Below, piece by piece: positions 26,764 through 36,314 of a stretch of 64,000 bases of DNA; within the stretch, counting starts at the first letter, position 1, and each line of letters starts with the position of its first letter. The notes under the pieces were generated by a model. That model was not told where the DNA came from, ran no database searches, and was given only the letters and a program-made list of their open reading frames with translations. Position numbers and translations under genes: made by a program. The stretch covers positions 248,001 through 312,000 of the forward strand of contig QOZR01000003.1 of the NCBI GenBank assembly GCA_003576685.1, read 5' to 3'. Source of the stretch: Virgifigura deserti. GTDB lineage: Bacteria > Pseudomonadota > Alphaproteobacteria > Dongiales > Dongiaceae.

Positions 26764-27314
26764 CTCTACTGAAGCACGCCGCCCAGAAGCTGTTCAAAAA
26801 ATACAGCCTGTACTGGGTATACAAGCTCGAGCTCGGCGCGCTGCCGGCAATAGCCGATTCCACAATAGGCGTTATCGAGCCGGAGAGCTTCGATCATGCC
26901 GCCGACGATACTATCGGTGCTCTGCGAAGCTATGCGGGGAGCGGCGCTTACGGCTTTGGTGCCTACGCCGAAGGCGTCCTTGTAGCCGTCTGCTGGTATT
27001 TCGTTGGCGATCGCGACAGCCAGCGTTCGACTTGGCCGATTTCCGAGGGCGAGGCAAAGCTGGCTCAGATCACGACGGCTGAACGGTATCGGGGGCAGGG
27101 CTTCGCCCCTCGGGTGATCGCGTTTTCGGCCGCCGCCATGCAGCGGCGCGGCTACCGAACGCTCTACGCGCGGATCTGGCATAGCAACCGCCCGTCGATA
27201 AGAGCGTTCGAGCATGCCGGTTGGAAAAGGATTGCCTTGGTCGCCGAGGTCACCCCCGCGGGCACGGCGAAATCATGGCGGCTCGCCTGCCGGGCTTGGC
27301 CCAGACGCTCCTGA
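26760..27314 (+). CDS. GNAT family acetyltransferase
   Basis: 184 residues from ATG 26760, which overlaps the preceding stop as ATGA. The acetyl-CoA site is LAQITTAERYRGQGFAPRVI (RGQG loop), followed by TLYARIWHSNRPSIRAFEHA and GWKRI, the usual GNAT end. The N-terminus begins FMTLLKHAAQKLFKKYSLYW. It closes the deacetylase-BioF2-GNAT cassette. A role in acyl decoration of the same glycan is inferred. The convergent ybhR gene ends 28 bases away. Confidence 0.82.
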   Translation: MTLLKHAAQKLFKKYSLYWVYKLELGALPAIADSTIGVIEPESFDHAADDTIGALRSYAGSGAYGFGAYAEGVLVAVCWYFVGDRDSQRSTWPISEGEAKLAQITTAERYRGQGFAPRVIAFSAAAMQRRGYRTLYARIWHSNRPSIRAFEHAGWKRIALVAEVTPAGTAKSWRLACRAWPRRS

Positions 27315-27342
27315 CCGCCCGACCGGCCGTCCCCTCCAGCCC

Positions 27343-28452
27343 CTACTCCATCCGCTTCCGGAACAGCCACGCGGCCACGGTCAGCGTGGCGGCGGCGATT
27401 CCGAGGAGTGGCAGGGTGTTCGCCAGCACCTCTCTGGCCGGCATGCCCTTCAGGAAGACTCCGATGACGATCACCTGGAAGTGACGCAGCGGGTTGACGA
27501 TCGTCACCGCCTGCAGCCACTCCGGCATGTTCTCGACCGGCGAGGCGAAACCGGACAACAGGATGGCGGGTGACGCGAAGATGAAGGCCCCCAAGACGGC
27601 CTGCTGCTGTGTCTGCGCCAGGGACGAGATGAACAGCCCTATGCCGATCACGGCCGCCAGATAGAGGATCAGGCTCGGATAGAGCAGCAGCAGCGAACCG
27701 ACCAGCGGCACGCCGAAGGCGAAGACCGCCGCGGCGACATAGATCGTCGCATGGAAGAGCCCGATCAGCAGCGGCGGCACCGTCTTGCCGATCAGGATCT
27801 CGAACGGCCGTAGCGGCGAGACCAGGAGCTGCTCGAAGGTGCCGAGCTCGCGCTCGCGCGCGACGGTGAGCGCGGTCACCATGATGCCGATCAGGAGGGC
27901 GATCATGCCGATGAGGCTTGGCACAGTGAACCAGACATATTCCAGGTTCGGGTTGAACCAGTTCCGGCTGACGACCGTGCTCGAGGGGACGGGACGCCCG
28001 GCCTGCTCGGCGAGTTCTGCATCCAGTCGCTGGACGATCTGGGCGATATAGCCTTGCACAATCTGGGCAGCATTCGACCGGCGGCCGTCGAGGATGACCT
28101 GGATGTCGGCCGGAAGCCCCGCCTCGATGCGCCGCGAGAACTCCGGACCGATCTGGAGGACGGCTAGCACCTCCTGATCGTCGATGAGAGGCTGGATCTC
28201 GGGGATGGCCTGAATTTGAACAACCCGATTGAAGGTCGACGAGCCCTCGAAGCGCTGGACCAGTTCATGCCCCCAGCGCCCGGAATCCCGGTTCAGCACC
28301 GCGATATCGACGTTCTTGACCTCCAGCGTCGCGGCGTGGCTGAAGACGAGGAGTTGCATGATCGGCGGGACGATCAGGATCGCGCGCCCCTTCGGGTCGC
28401 GCCAGAGGGCGAGCAGCTCCTTGACGATCAAGGCTTTGAGCCGCCCCCACAT
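27343..28452 (-). CDS. ybhR: ABC-2 drug-efflux permease (YbhR-like)
   Basis: 369 residues from ATG 28452. One N-terminal membrane helix (LIVPPIMQLLVFSHAATLEV), a large periplasmic loop of about 140 residues (LDGRRSNAAQIVQGYI, SRNWFNPNLEYVWFTVPSLI) and five C-terminal helices with VARERELGTFEQLLVSPLRP, the conserved ABC-2 permease motif. The adjacent gene encodes its partner YbhS. This is the last gene of a five-gene operon in E. coli order. Confidence 0.93.
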   Translation of the reverse strand: MWGRLKALIVKELLALWRDPKGRAILIVPPIMQLLVFSHAATLEVKNVDIAVLNRDSGRWGHELVQRFEGSSTFNRVVQIQAIPEIQPLIDDQEVLAVLQIGPEFSRRIEAGLPADIQVILDGRRSNAAQIVQGYIAQIVQRLDAELAEQAGRPVPSSTVVSRNWFNPNLEYVWFTVPSLIGMIALLIGIMVTALTVARERELGTFEQLLVSPLRPFEILIGKTVPPLLIGLFHATIYVAAAVFAFGVPLVGSLLLLYPSLILYLAAVIGIGLFISSLAQTQQQAVLGAFIFASPAILLSGFASPVENMPEWLQAVTIVNPLRHFQVIVIGVFLKGMPAREVLANTLPLLGIAAATLTVAAWLFRKRME

Positions 28453-28453
28453 C

Positions 28454-29629
28454 TCAGTCGATCCTCTTGCGCGTGTTGCGGGCGGCAAGCAAGAAGAAGC
28501 CGGCACCGATCGCGAGCATGACGGCGATGCTGGGCAGCAGCAGGCTCCAAATGTCGCCGGCGAGAAACACCGTCTGCAGGCTCGAGACGAAATAGCGCGC
28601 CGGGACGATGACCGTGATCCATCGAATCACCGTCGGCATGCTGCCGATCTCGAAGATGAAGCCCGATAGCAGCATCGCGGGCAGAAAGCCCGTGAAGAGC
28701 GCGATCTGCGAGGCGACGAACTGGTTCTTCGCGACGGCCGAGATCAGCAGGCCTTGGCCGAGCGCCGGGCAGAGGAAGGCCGCCGAGATCGCCAGTAGCG
28801 CAAGCATCGAGCCGCGGAACGGCACGCCGAAGAGCAGGACGGCAACGCCTGTGCAGAGCGCCATTGCGGCGAGGCCGAGCAGGAAATAGGGCACGATCTT
28901 GCCGACCAGAAGCTCGCCAACGCTCACCGGCGTCGCCATCATCGCTTCCATCGTGCCGCGCTCCCATTCGCGGGCGATGACGAGGGCGGTCAGCAATGTG
29001 CCGATCATCGTCATGATGATCGCGACGGAGCCGGGCACGAGGAAGTTGCGGCTGGTGAGTTCGGGGTTGAACCAGAAGCGCGCCTCCAGCACGAGGCCGC
29101 CGCCTTCGGCCGAGCGCCCCATCTGCACGGCCTGCTGGCGCAGCCAGGTGCTCCAGACGCCCTGGGCATAGTTCTGGACGAAGCTGGCGGTATTGGGCTG
29201 GGAGCCGTCGGCGATCACCTGGATCGGAGCGGTATCGTCGCCGGCCTGATAGCGCTCCGCGAAGTCGGGCGGGATCACGACGATGCCGCGGATCCGGCTG
29301 GCGACGAGATCGGCCTCGAACGGCGCCAGCGCATGGTCGACGCGGGCGTCGAAGAAGGGCGAGTGGATGAAGGCCGAGGCGAGGCTGCGCGCGACGGGAC
29401 TCGTATCCTGCATCACCAGGCCGACCTTCACCCGGTTGGCATCGAGCGAGACGCCGTAGCCGAACAGGAACAGCAGGATCACCGGCAGAACGAAGGCGAT
29501 CATGATGCTGCTCGGATCGCGGACGATCTGCAGCCCCTCCTTCACGATCAGAGCCCGGATGCGCCCGCCCGCGGAGGTCCGAACCTGCGACAGGTCGCCG
29601 GCTTCGTGCTTGGCAACGAGGTCAGTCAT
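28454..29629 (-). CDS. ybhS: ABC-2 drug-efflux permease (YbhS-like)
   Basis: 391 residues from ATG 29629, overlapping the ybhF stop. Same architecture as YbhR: an N-terminal helix (MIAFVLPVILLFLFGYGVSL), a periplasmic domain with ADGSQPNTASFVQNYAQG and FWFNPELTSRNFLVPGSVAI, and five C-terminal helices with IAREWERGTMEAMMATPVSV. The first 55 residues of a longer in-frame extension lie over ybhF and are ignored. Confidence 0.94.
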   Translation of the reverse strand: MTDLVAKHEAGDLSQVRTSAGGRIRALIVKEGLQIVRDPSSIMIAFVLPVILLFLFGYGVSLDANRVKVGLVMQDTSPVARSLASAFIHSPFFDARVDHALAPFEADLVASRIRGIVVIPPDFAERYQAGDDTAPIQVIADGSQPNTASFVQNYAQGVWSTWLRQQAVQMGRSAEGGGLVLEARFWFNPELTSRNFLVPGSVAIIMTMIGTLLTALVIAREWERGTMEAMMATPVSVGELLVGKIVPYFLLGLAAMALCTGVAVLLFGVPFRGSMLALLAISAAFLCPALGQGLLISAVAKNQFVASQIALFTGFLPAMLLSGFIFEIGSMPTVIRWITVIVPARYFVSSLQTVFLAGDIWSLLLPSIAVMLAIGAGFFLLAARNTRKRID

Positions 29630-31389
29630 CACGCCACCTCCTGCTCCGACAGATCCGACTCCTCGACCAGCGCGATGAACGCATCCTCCAGCGTCGGGTC
29701 GGGCAGGTCCGGGCGTTGCACGCGCTCCTTCAGTTCGTCGGGCGAGCCGGTCGCGATCGTTCGCCCGCGATAGATGAGCGCGATGCGATCGCAATATTCC
29801 GCCTCGTCCATGAAGTGGGTGGTGACGAGGACGGTCACGCCCTTCTCGACGAGGCCGTTGATGTGAGTCCAGAACTCGCGCCGGGTGATCGGATCGACGC
29901 CCGAGGTCGGCTCGTCCAGGAACAGCGCCTCGGGCTCGTGCATGATCGCACAGGCGAGCGCCAGGCGCTGCTTGAAGCCGAGCGGCAGGTCCTTGGCCGC
30001 GGTGTCGGACAGCCGGCCGAAGTCGAAGGTCCGGATCATCAGCTCGACCTGTTCGCGCCGACGCCGCCGGCCCAAGCCATAGACGCCGGAGAAGAAATCG
30101 AGGTTCTGGCGCGCGCTCAGATCGCCATAGAGCGAGAATTTCTGCGCCATATAACCGAGGCGCTGACGCGCCTGCGCGGCGGCGCGCCGCAGGTCGAACC
30201 CCGCAACGCGCCCCGCGCCCTCGGTGGGCGCGAGGAGGCCGCAGAGCATCTTGAAGGTGGTCGACTTGCCGGCGCCGTTCGGCCCCAGAAGGCCGAAGAT
30301 CTCGCCCCGCGGGATCGAGAAGGTGATGTCGCGCGCAGCCGTGAAGTCACCGAAGCGCTTGGTGAGGCCGCGCGCCTCGATCACAGGCTCGCCGCCAGCG
30401 CTCTGCTCGACGGGCGCGATCCGTTCGGCAAGCGCCGAGCGCCCGCCAGGACCGCCTCCCAGAATATCCATGAACGCGTCCTCGAAGCGCGGCGGGACCG
30501 GCGCGAGGTGAGCCTGCGTCCCGACTTCTTCAGGCAGAGGCGGCAGCACCGGGGGGTTCTCCGCACCGTCGACCCGTTCCTTATAGACGACCCGGACGTG
30601 ACGGCCCTGTATGACTCCGTCGATCACATCCGGCTGCGCGAGCATGCGCGCGAGCACGGCCCGGCGCTTCCAATCGAGCCCCCGGACTTGGAACACCCGC
30701 CCCTCGGCACGCTTCATCAGCGACCGCGGATCGCCGTCGAACAGCAGCCGACCTTGGTTGAGGAGCAGCACGGAATCGCACCGTTGGGCCTCGTCTAGAT
30801 AGGCGGTGGACCAGACCACCCCCATCCCCCCTCCGGTCAGCTCCTTGACCATCGCCCAGAGTTCGCGCCGGGAAATCGGATCGACGCCGACGCTGGGCTC
30901 GTCGAGGAGCAGCAAGGGCGGTGTGCGCATCAGGGCACAGGCCAAGCCGAGCTTCTGCTTCATGCCGCCGGACAGACGCCCGGCGAGGCGGCCCGTGAAG
31001 CGCTGCAGGTCCGTGAAGCGGAGCAGACGGTCGAACACGGCCGGCCGCTCGCCGGCCGGAAGGCCGCGGAGCTCCGCATATAGGTTCAGGTTCTCCTGAA
31101 CGCTCAGATCCTCGTAAAGCCCAAAACGTTGCGGCATGTAGCCGATACCGGGAAAGATCGAAGCCGCGTCGGTCGCGGTATCGTGGCCGAGCACTGAGAC
31201 GCCGCCTTCGTCCGGGACCATCAGCCCGGTCACCAGACGGATGAACGTCGTCTTGCCGGCACCGTCGGGACCGACGAGGCCGGTGATCCGGCCGGCGGTA
31301 ACATCGGCGCTGATCGCGTCGAGCGCGGGCGGACCCTCGCCGAAGCGCTTGGTGACGCGGTTGAAGCGGATCAGGGTGTCGCCGCTCAC
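29629..31389 (-). CDS. ybhF: Tandem ABC ATPase of a drug-efflux system (YbhF-like)
   Basis: 586 residues from GTG 31389, with two ATPase domains in one chain. Domain 1 has Walker A GPDGAGKTTFIRL, signature RLSGGMKQKLGLACALM and LLLLDEPSVGVDP. Domain 2 (from about 335) has GPNGAGKSTTFKML, a divergent signature DLPLGFKQRLALACAIM in place of LSGGQ, and ALFLDEPTSGVDP. YbhF with YbhS and YbhR exports antibiotics and cations in E. coli. A family feature is the linker of about 60 residues rich in Pro/Glu between the halves. Confidence 0.95.
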   Translation of the reverse strand: MSGDTLIRFNRVTKRFGEGPPALDAISADVTAGRITGLVGPDGAGKTTFIRLVTGLMVPDEGGVSVLGHDTATDAASIFPGIGYMPQRFGLYEDLSVQENLNLYAELRGLPAGERPAVFDRLLRFTDLQRFTGRLAGRLSGGMKQKLGLACALMRTPPLLLLDEPSVGVDPISRRELWAMVKELTGGGMGVVWSTAYLDEAQRCDSVLLLNQGRLLFDGDPRSLMKRAEGRVFQVRGLDWKRRAVLARMLAQPDVIDGVIQGRHVRVVYKERVDGAENPPVLPPLPEEVGTQAHLAPVPPRFEDAFMDILGGGPGGRSALAERIAPVEQSAGGEPVIEARGLTKRFGDFTAARDITFSIPRGEIFGLLGPNGAGKSTTFKMLCGLLAPTEGAGRVAGFDLRRAAAQARQRLGYMAQKFSLYGDLSARQNLDFFSGVYGLGRRRRREQVELMIRTFDFGRLSDTAAKDLPLGFKQRLALACAIMHEPEALFLDEPTSGVDPITRREFWTHINGLVEKGVTVLVTTHFMDEAEYCDRIALIYRGRTIATGSPDELKERVQRPDLPDPTLEDAFIALVEESDLSEQEVA

Positions 31390-31393
31390 GGGC

Positions 31394-32422
31394 TCACTCC
31401 CGTTCCGCCGAGTCTCGGGTGCGGGCCTCAGGAAGACGCACCGTTACCGGCATGCCCTGACGCAGCCCCTTGTCGGGGTTCTCGACGACGACGCGCAGCC
31501 GGTAGACGAGGTCGGTCCGCAGCGACTCGGTCTGCACCGATTTCGGGGTGAACTCGGCGACCGGCGAGATGAAGCCGATCTGGCCGCGATAGGGCCGCTC
31601 GGGCCGCGTGTCGGTTATGATTTCGGCGGGCATGCCGGGATGGATGCGGCCGAGATGCGGCTCGGCCACATAGGCCTGGACCCAGACCGGCTCGGTGAGC
31701 GACAGGGTATAAACGGTCGCGCCGGCGCTCACGATCGCGCCCGGTTCGCGCACGCGGGCGAGAATGATACCGTCCGCGGGGGCGAAAAGCTCCGTGTCGG
31801 CCAGCGCCGTCTCGGTGGCGGCCAGGCGGGCGCGGGCAGAATCGAGATTGGCTCGTGCCACGGCAATATCTTCCTCCCGGAACCCGCTCAGTGCCAAATC
31901 CAGCGCCTCCTGAGCAACCCGGAGGCGGGCCTCCGCCTCCTCTGTGGCCGCGCGGGCGTCGTCATAGGCGGCCGTGGATACGGCGCCGCTGTTCACGAGC
32001 TGCTCGCGCCGCTCCAGAAGGCGTCGCGCATTGACAAGGGTCGCTTCCCGCTCGGCCACGGTCGCCCGCGCTTGCGCGATCTCCTCCGGACGGGAGCCGG
32101 CCTCGAGCTTCGCGAGGGTCGCCGCCTGCGCGGCGACCTCGGACTTGGCCTGGCGCACGTCGTCTCGGAAGGGTCGGCCATCAAGCACGGCCAGTAGCGC
32201 GCCGGCCTCGATAGCATCGCCCTCCTCATACAGCATCCGTTCGATGCGCCCGGGCACCCGGAAGCCGAGCTCGACCTGGCGGATGTCGACATTGCCGTAG
32301 AGCGTGAGCGGCGCGTCACCGTCATCGCCGAAGCCGAGCCTCTCGGCGACTCTGAGCTGCCATGCGGCCGCGCCGGCGACGACGAGCAGGATCACGGCAG
32401 CAACGAGGGGGCGCTTGTTCAT
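31394..32422 (-). CDS. ybhG: Membrane fusion protein (YbhG-like, HlyD family)
   Basis: 342 residues. An N-terminal membrane anchor (LVAAVILLVVAGAAAWQL) is followed by a biotinyl-lipoyl hairpin (EGDAIEAGALLAVLDGRPF), a long alpha-helical coiled coil (about 85-205, with repeated AxxAxxE pattern) and the second lipoyl half (LFAPADGIILARVREPGAIV). The end has QTESLRTDLVYRLRVVVENP. It links the YbhFSR pump to an outer-membrane channel. It overlaps cecR by four bases. Confidence 0.94.
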   Translation of the reverse strand: MNKRPLVAAVILLVVAGAAAWQLRVAERLGFGDDGDAPLTLYGNVDIRQVELGFRVPGRIERMLYEEGDAIEAGALLAVLDGRPFRDDVRQAKSEVAAQAATLAKLEAGSRPEEIAQARATVAEREATLVNARRLLERREQLVNSGAVSTAAYDDARAATEEAEARLRVAQEALDLALSGFREEDIAVARANLDSARARLAATETALADTELFAPADGIILARVREPGAIVSAGATVYTLSLTEPVWVQAYVAEPHLGRIHPGMPAEIITDTRPERPYRGQIGFISPVAEFTPKSVQTESLRTDLVYRLRVVVENPDKGLRQGMPVTVRLPEARTRDSAERE

Positions 32423-33147
32423 CTCCGCACCTCGGCGGCGCCCGCCTTATCGCCGTCGCCGGCGCTGGCGCCGGCGATCGCCACCACATTCTCGCGCACC
32501 ACCGCCTGGATCGCCGCAAGCTCGCGCGGGCCGATCTTGTCCCACCCCATCTGCCGGAGCGCCGCCGCGTGCGCCGTCCGGAACATCAAGACCTGGCCGA
32601 GCAGTGTCAGGGCCCTGAGTCTCGTGACCTCGTTATCCGGGGCGACTCCGGTGAGTCGGCCGATCAGGGTTGCGAGCAGCCGCAGCACCTTCTTCATGAT
32701 GCCGTCATAGAGAATCTCGAAGGCGCGTGTCGGGTGCATCTGCTCGCGCACGACGAGGCGGGCCCACTGACCTGCCTCCTCCTCGAGGACGACGAGCTCG
32801 GCGAAGCGGTCCAGCAGCTCTTGGAGAAGGCGGAGGCAGGCATCCCGGTCGGCGGGGCCGCTCTCCTCACCCGTCAACTCTCCGGCGACACGTTCGGCAA
32901 CCGGTCCCACGCGCTCGGCGATGCGCTCGGCGATATAGGATGCAGTGGCGAGATAGAGCCCCTCCTTGCCGCCGAAGTGATAGGGAATGGCCGCGAGGTT
33001 GGCGCCAGCGGCCTCGGCGAGCGCCCGCGTGCTGGCGCCCTCATAGCCGAAGCGGCCGAACACGTCGATCGCCGCCTTGATAAGCCGCTGCCGTGTTTCA
33101 TCCCCGCGGTCACCGCCGCTTACCCGCGCTCTCCGGCTCGAGATCAT
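32419..33147 (-). CDS. cecR: TetR family regulator (CecR-like, DUF1956)
   Basis: 242 residues. TetR helix-turn-helix at about 18-65: TRQRLIKAAIDVFGRFGYEG, STRALAEAAGANLAAIPYHF. The C-terminal ligand domain has EEEAGQWARLVVREQMHPT, which matches the CecR/DUF1956 clade. In E. coli CecR heads the ybhGFSR operon and controls it, and the same gene order is seen here, all with overlapping ends. A strong AGGAGGT ribosome site precedes ATG 33147. A palindrome 48 bases upstream is its probable operator. Confidence 0.93.
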   Translation of the reverse strand: MISSRRARVSGGDRGDETRQRLIKAAIDVFGRFGYEGASTRALAEAAGANLAAIPYHFGGKEGLYLATASYIAERIAERVGPVAERVAGELTGEESGPADRDACLRLLQELLDRFAELVVLEEEAGQWARLVVREQMHPTRAFEILYDGIMKKVLRLLATLIGRLTGVAPDNEVTRLRALTLLGQVLMFRTAHAAALRQMGWDKIGPRELAAIQAVVRENVVAIAGASAGDGDKAGAAEVRR

Positions 33148-33194
33148 GTCACCTCCTGATCATCTCACCAGAGAGTGTATCCGATCGAACGATT

Positions 33195-33212
33195 AAGTCA
33201 ATCGACTGACTT
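33195..33212. promoter_or_regulatory. Candidate CecR/TetR operator AAGTCA-N6-TGACTT
   Basis: AAGTCA (33195-33200), ATCGAC, TGACTT (33207-33212): a perfect 6-6-6 dyad in the region upstream of the TetR gene and its efflux operon. Dyads of this sort are typical TetR operators. Assignment rests on position and symmetry. Confidence 0.55.
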
Positions 33213-33335
33213 CTGACGCCGCCGACCATGATGCTGGCGCAGGCCGGCGTTACCGCCGAGGCGGGTTCGCGAGTTTCAAACTGAGATGGTAACGGAGTGC
33301 AGCCGAAGCGGGTTTCACTCGGCTGCTGGAGGCAG

Positions 33336-34757
33336 CTACCGAGCCGGCTGCGTCGCCTCAGCCATCGGAGGGCGGTCCCGGGTTGGCGCATCGCCCGCGA
33401 CGGTGCGGTTTCGGCCGCCGGTCTTCGCCTGGTACATCGCCGCATCGGCACGCTTCAGCAGGTCATCCGGCGCGTCGAGTCGGGACGCCGCGGCGATGCC
33501 GATGCTGACCGTCACATCGAGCGGGTGCGGGCAGCCGGCGACCGCGAAGGGTTCGCCCCCGATACGCTCGCGCAGCCGTTCGGCGACGGAGAACGCGACA
33601 TCGCCGGGCGTATCCGGCATCAGCACGACGAACTCCTCGCCGCCGAAGCGCGCGACCATGTCGAAGTTGCGCATGTTTCCGGCGACGCGCTGGGCGATAT
33701 GGCGCAGGATCTCGTCACCGACGGCATGGCCATAGGTGTCGTTGATCGATTTGAACCCGTCGATATCGAACAGCATGATCGACAGCGGCTTGCCGCTCTC
33801 GCGCATGCGTTGCACCAGGCCTTCGAGATGCCGGGTCATGTAGCGCCGGTTGTAGAGGCCGGTCAGGCTGTCGGTCAGCGCGAGCGACAGGCTCCGTTCA
33901 TAGTTCGCCCGCAGGCGGTCCTGATAGCGCCGGCGGCGGACCTGCGTCCGGACCCGGGCGATCAGCTCGTTGCGATCGATCGGTTTAACCAGATAGTCGT
34001 TCGCACCGATATCGAGCCCCTTGATCAGGCGGTTCGTATCCCAGTCGTCGACGATCAGCAGAATCGGCACCTGCCGGGTCTCGTCCTGCGAACGCAGCTG
34101 CGAGCACAGCCGCAGCCTGTCATCGCTGTCGCTGGTCAAGCTGACGCCGATCAGGTCGAACTGCTCCTGCCGGCTGCGGTCGAGCGCTTCGCCCCCCGAC
34201 TCGATGACCGTCGTCCGGTGGCCGGCCGTGGCCAGCGTCTCGACGATCTTGTCCGCCACCGTCGCGTTCTGCTCGACGATCAGGATACGGGCGTTGCGAC
34301 CGTCGTCTGCATCGAGCGCGGCCGTCGTCGACAACAGCTCGAACTGGCCGCAGGTCTCCTCGCGCAGCCGCCATTCGTCCATGATCATCTTCAGGCGCAC
34401 CAGCGAGCGCACCCGCGCGAAGAGCGCCAGATCGTTGACCGGCTTGGTCAGGAAATCATCGGCACCCGCCTCCAAGCCCCGGACGCGGTCGCTCGAGTCG
34501 CTGAGCGCGGTAACCATGACGACCGGCAGATGAGCGGTCCTGGGGTCGCCCTTGATTCGCGCACAGACCTCGAAACCGTCCATCTGCGGCATCATCACAT
34601 CCAAGAGGATGATGTCGGGAGGACTCGCGGAAATGATGTCGAGCGCGGCCTTGCCGCTTGCCGCGGTCACGACATCGAAATATTCCGCCGTGAGCTTGGC
34701 TTCGAGGAGCCTGACGTTCGCCGGGATATCGTCAACGACAAGAACGCGTGCGGACAT
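33336..34757 (-). CDS. pleD: PleD-type response regulator diguanylate cyclase
   Basis: 473 residues. Two receiver domains and a GGDEF domain, the PleD architecture. REC1 (1-130) has the phosphate-accepting Asp in DIILLDVMMPQMDG. REC2 (about 155-275) has no Asp at that place (FDLIGVSLTSDSDD), as in PleD, and acts as a dimer adaptor. The GGDEF domain has DIDGFKSINDTYGHAVGD and GGEEF; an inhibitory-site RxxD (RNFD) lies five residues before GGEEF, so feedback by cyclic di-GMP is expected. It starts 7 bases after divK, so the pair is one operon. Confidence 0.94.
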   Translation of the reverse strand: MSARVLVVDDIPANVRLLEAKLTAEYFDVVTAASGKAALDIISASPPDIILLDVMMPQMDGFEVCARIKGDPRTAHLPVVMVTALSDSSDRVRGLEAGADDFLTKPVNDLALFARVRSLVRLKMIMDEWRLREETCGQFELLSTTAALDADDGRNARILIVEQNATVADKIVETLATAGHRTTVIESGGEALDRSRQEQFDLIGVSLTSDSDDRLRLCSQLRSQDETRQVPILLIVDDWDTNRLIKGLDIGANDYLVKPIDRNELIARVRTQVRRRRYQDRLRANYERSLSLALTDSLTGLYNRRYMTRHLEGLVQRMRESGKPLSIMLFDIDGFKSINDTYGHAVGDEILRHIAQRVAGNMRNFDMVARFGGEEFVVLMPDTPGDVAFSVAERLRERIGGEPFAVAGCPHPLDVTVSIGIAAASRLDAPDDLLKRADAAMYQAKTGGRNRTVAGDAPTRDRPPMAEATQPAR

Positions 34758-34764
34758 CCCGACC

Positions 34765-35184
34765 CTAGTTTAGGAAGCGCTGAACCGTTTGAAGAAAGTT
34801 TGCCACGGAAATCGGCTTGGCGATATAGGCTTCGCACCCGCCCTCACGGATTTTTTCCTCGTCGCCCTTCATCGCGAAGGCCGTTACGGCAATAATCGGG
34901 ATTGAACGCAAATTATCGTCTTCCTTGATCCACTTGGTGACCTCGAGCCCGGACACCTCGGGCAGTTGGATGTCCATGAGGATCAGGTCGGGATGGTGCT
35001 GGCGCGCCATCTTCAGCGCTTCCATCCCATCCTTCGTTTGCAGGATGTTATAGCCGTGCGCCTCGAGCAGATCGTGAAACAGCTTCATATTCAGCTCATT
35101 GTCTTCCACGATCAGAATGGTCTTCACTGCGGTGTTCCCGCTGATGGGATTCGCAGCCGCAGAGACGCCTTTCAGCTGATTCAT
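34765..35184 (-). CDS. divK: Single-domain response regulator DivK
   Basis: 139 residues from ATG 35184, or 120 from GTG 35127; the shorter form is nearer the usual DivK length. [16 protein letters not shown] and [10 protein letters not shown] match DivK closely; the phosphorylated Asp is in [16 protein letters not shown] and the Lys in EAYIAKPIS. DivK controls division and polarity through DivJ/PleC and DivL/CckA in Caulobacter. Same operon as pleD. Confidence 0.93.
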   Translation of the reverse strand: MNQLKGVSAAANPISGNTAVKTILIVEDNELNMKLFHDLLEAHGYNILQTKDGMEALKMARQHHPDLILMDIQLPEVSGLEVTKWIKEDDNLRSIPIIAVTAFAMKGDEEKIREGGCEAYIAKPISVANFLQTVQRFLN

Positions 35185-35366
35185 GGGTCCTCGCAGAGCA
35201 AATGCGTCGAGAATGACAAATAAGCGGTTCAGAACGGAAGAAGCAGCGCGCTCTTCCACATGTTCGTTAACGTTGTATCCCGGTATCGTTAAATAATCGT
35301 AAGCAACGCACCGGACCGCCGCATTTTTCATGTGGCCGACTCCGGCAAGAGGAAAGCGCCCGGCGG

Positions 35367-36314
35367 ATGCGGATTGCGCCACCGCGCATCGGAATCGACC
35401 TCGGCGGCACGAAGATCGAGGCCATTGCCCTCGATCCGGCCGGCAAGCCTTTGATTCGGCAGCGCCGCGCGACTCCGGTCGGAGACTATGACGCGACCGT
35501 CCGCGCGATCTCCGAGCTGGTCCACGACGTCGAATCGGCCTTGGCGCCTGGGATGCCACCTCCGGCGGCGCACCGGGCGACCGTCGGAATCGGCATTCCG
35601 GGCACCGTCTCCCCTGCGTCAGGATTGGTTAAGAACGCGAACTCCACTTGGCTGATCGGACGCCCCTTCGACCGCGATATCGCCGCGGCGCTCGGGCGTC
35701 CGGTGCGCATCGCCAACGATGCCAACTGCTTCGCCCTCTCCGAAGCCATAGACGGCGCCGGAGCCAGAGCCGCCACGGTCTTCGGCGTCATAATCGGCAC
35801 CGGCGTCGGCGGCGGCGTGGCGATCGATGGCCGGCCGCTCGTCGGCCGCAACGCGATCGCCGGCGAGTGGGGCCATAACCCGCTGCCCTGGCCGCGCGAC
35901 GAGGAGCGGCCCGGCCGCGCCTGCTATTGCGGGCGCGAAGGCTGCATCGAGACGTTCCTGTCCGGCCCGGCGCTGGCCGAGGACTTCCGCCTCGGCTCGG
36001 GTCAGGCCATGACGGCGCCGGAGATCGTTGCGTTGGCCAATGCCGGCGACTCGCTGGCCGTCGCCGCACTGGCCCGTTACGAGGACCGGCTGGCGCGCGG
36101 CCTCGCCGCCGTGATCAATCTGCTGGACCCGGATGTGATCGTGCTCGGCGGCGGCCTGTCCAATATCGCCCGGCTTTACGAAAGCGTGCCCCGGCTCTGG
36201 GGTCGCCATGTCTTTTCGGACCGGGTGGAGACGCGCCTCCTGCCGCCTGTCCACGGCGATTCCAGCGGCGTCCGCGGCGCGGCCTGGCTGTGGCCTGCCG
36301 AGGGAGCGCCATGA
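35367..36314 (+). CDS. ROK family sugar kinase
   Basis: 315 residues. [15 protein letters not shown] is the phosphate-binding motif 1; the catalytic Asp is in [15 protein letters not shown]; the ROK zinc site is [18 protein letters not shown] (CxCGxxGCxE) with His in GEWGHNPL. Likely substrates are N-acetylglucosamine, glucose, mannose or fructose; sequence alone does not decide. It overlaps dinB by four bases and diverges from divK-pleD. Confidence 0.93.
   Translation: MRIAPPRIGIDLGGTKIEAIALDPAGKPLIRQRRATPVGDYDATVRAISELVHDVESALAPGMPPPAAHRATVGIGIPGTVSPASGLVKNANSTWLIGRPFDRDIAAALGRPVRIANDANCFALSEAIDGAGARAATVFGVIIGTGVGGGVAIDGRPLVGRNAIAGEWGHNPLPWPRDEERPGRACYCGREGCIETFLSGPALAEDFRLGSGQAMTAPEIVALANAGDSLAVAALARYEDRLARGLAAVINLLDPDVIVLGGGLSNIARLYESVPRLWGRHVFSDRVETRLLPPVHGDSSGVRGAAWLWPAEGAP

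Noticed and set aside
35127-35184. DivK as a longer protein starting far upstream (up to 35559)
   Set aside because: The upstream part overlaps the divergent ROK kinase gene and has shadow-like composition.
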